Assembly (NCBI RefSeq): GCF_030867145.1
Contig: NC_134454.1
Coordinates: 68,182,308 to 68,246,307 of the forward strand
From: Opisthocomus hoazin
Lineage: Eukaryota; Chordata; Aves; Opisthocomiformes; Opisthocomidae
Direction: 5' to 3'
Length of the DNA: 64,000 nucleotides
The notes under the pieces are model-generated. The model was not told where the DNA came from. It saw only the letters and a list, made by a program, of their open reading frames with translations, and did no database searches. Position numbers and translations under genes: made by a program. Positions within the stretch are counted from its first letter, which is position 1. Each line of letters starts with the position of its first letter. Below, piece after piece: positions 63,001-64,000 of this stretch.

Positions 63001-64000
63001 CTAGACCAATCTTAAAAGGCAAAAATAGGGACAAAATTGTAACGAGCCTTTCAGCAAAGCGTCTCTAAAAACTTGTATTAAACTGTTCCTACTCAGATAA
63101 CTGGCATCTATGGTATTATCTGAACTCTTCACTTTTTCCATTCTTTCCCATTTCTTACTCACTGGGAATTTTTCATTTCACAGGTGGCAGAAAAGAATTA
63201 GTGATGAACCGAACTTCAGAGCATCCCACGTCCCCAGTTCACACCTCTATACATAGCAAAGGCACAGCAGTTCTCTGAATAGCCTCTATAGCCACAGCAG
63301 AAGTACCAGTTTGGGCTTTTTAAAATTATGTTATACTTTCACAAAACTGTTTGTTTGTAATCTTTAAATTGGCACTGGACAAAAAAGTACAGGTTAGCCT
63401 TTTTTGTGGAATTCCCATACTTTGTCTGTCAGAAACATGCACTACACATCCCTTCTGCTCTAGAAATGCCTATGGGAAAAAAAAGATGAATATATGTTTT
63501 CTTTCTGTTTCTAGAGAAAGCCAGTACTTATGAGGAAAAGACTGTTACCTATGTGCATACTGTAAATTTTTCTTTTCTCTGTGAATTCTTTCTATTTGGT
63601 GCTGGCAAAATCACAAAGAGAAAAAAGATGAGGAAGTTAAGCGTTAAAAGTGTAAACACAGCTCATAAAAATGGGACTGGCCAATTGTCTTTTCTTCTTT
63701 AAAACAAACCTGAATAAAATGCCTTGACTTGCAAAAGTGCATCTCAGGCTTGTCAGCTGCATCTTTTTAGGCAAGTCTATACTGCAGGGTACCTGACCCT
63801 TGACTCCAAGGACCCTGTGCTGCTGCTTGCCAAAAGCATCCCTTCCAACAGCTCTACCCCCCCCACACCACACTGTCAAGTCACACGGGTTTGTGAAGTT
63901 TGCTGACAAAAGATACACTGCAGGCTTACTAGTGCTACACCAATTCCAGCAGTCCTAACGAACAGGTTCATGCAGCAAGTCGGCTGAACCAGTCTAAGGC
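57045..64000 (-). other. NDUFAF2: NDUFAF2 intron 2, partial
   Basis: The phase-1 intron upstream of exon 3, running off the window. It is AT-rich, without recent CR1 copies. A GC-richer stretch at 57630-57830 has open frames, but I recognise neither a family nor splice boundaries. A block with paired octamer motifs lies at 61207-61306. Confidence 0.75.
61207..61306. promoter_or_regulatory. Candidate enhancer block with two inverted POU octamers
   Basis: A perfect octamer ATTTGCAT at 61207-61214 and its inverse ATGCAAAT at 61299-61306 bracket 84 bp that contains TTAGTATGCATGAG and TAATGAG homeodomain-like cores. POU-family factors bind such octamers. Activity is inferred from the motifs only. 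Confidence 0.3.

Noticed and set aside
57045-64000. NDUFAF2 exons 1 and 2
   Set aside because: I looked on the minus strand for the expected exon 2 end (an EWE-like sequence before a donor) and found none. They are presumably outside the window.
1-64000. tRNA, rRNA or known snRNA genes
   Set aside because: No box A/box B pair, cloverleaf or rRNA segment was seen by eye on either strand. A covariance-model search would be needed to exclude small RNAs fully.

Overview
This is vertebrate, almost certainly avian, nuclear DNA. It is AT-rich, has no operon-like gene packing, carries many 5'-truncated CR1 LINEs whose 3' ends bear the ATTCTGTG/ATTCTATG octamer, and has one solo LTR of an avian ERVL-like type. 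Two protein-coding genes are recognised with confidence: SMIM15 (+ strand, whole 74-residue CDS in one exon) and the last two exons of NDUFAF2 (- strand). They lie tail to tail, as their human orthologues do at 5q12.1. That human region corresponds to the avian Z chromosome, so Z linkage is a reasonable inference. The bird species cannot be fixed from the sequence.

Layout. 1-37.6 kb: intergenic, with no ZSWIM6 exon recognised. It holds CR1 copies (6.1-8.4, 11.9-12.2, 17.2, 26.7-28.7, 29.6-30.1 and 30.7-31.4 kb), the solo LTR (32.0-32.6 kb), ancient MIR/L2-like debris, a doubled GATA/CACC-box palindrome near 4.3 kb, and two adjacent, phase-compatible exon-like blocks on the - strand at 2.4-2.8 kb that I cannot assign to a known protein. 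37.6-38.9 kb: a CR1 segment nearly identical to 7.0-8.2 kb. 38.9-39.6 kb: CpG island and SMIM15 promoter. 39.69-41.5 kb: SMIM15 coding exon and long 3'UTR, with a run of 20 G directly after the stop codon. 42.2-64 kb: NDUFAF2, with terminal exon 42319-42576, a 14.4-kb intron, exon 57004-57044, and the preceding intron running off the right edge. Exons 1-2 were not found.

How the parts work together: NDUFAF2 is a mitochondrial complex I assembly factor and SMIM15 a small membrane protein of unknown function. Apart from converging 3' ends about 0.7 kb apart, nothing suggests joint regulation. The most notable structure is the pair of CR1 segments 30.66 kb apart: 763 bp identical as far as I could compare, inside flanking CR1 sequence that is clearly diverged, with one copy ending abruptly at the SMIM15 CpG island. 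This points to recent gene conversion or segmental duplication rather than two independent insertions.
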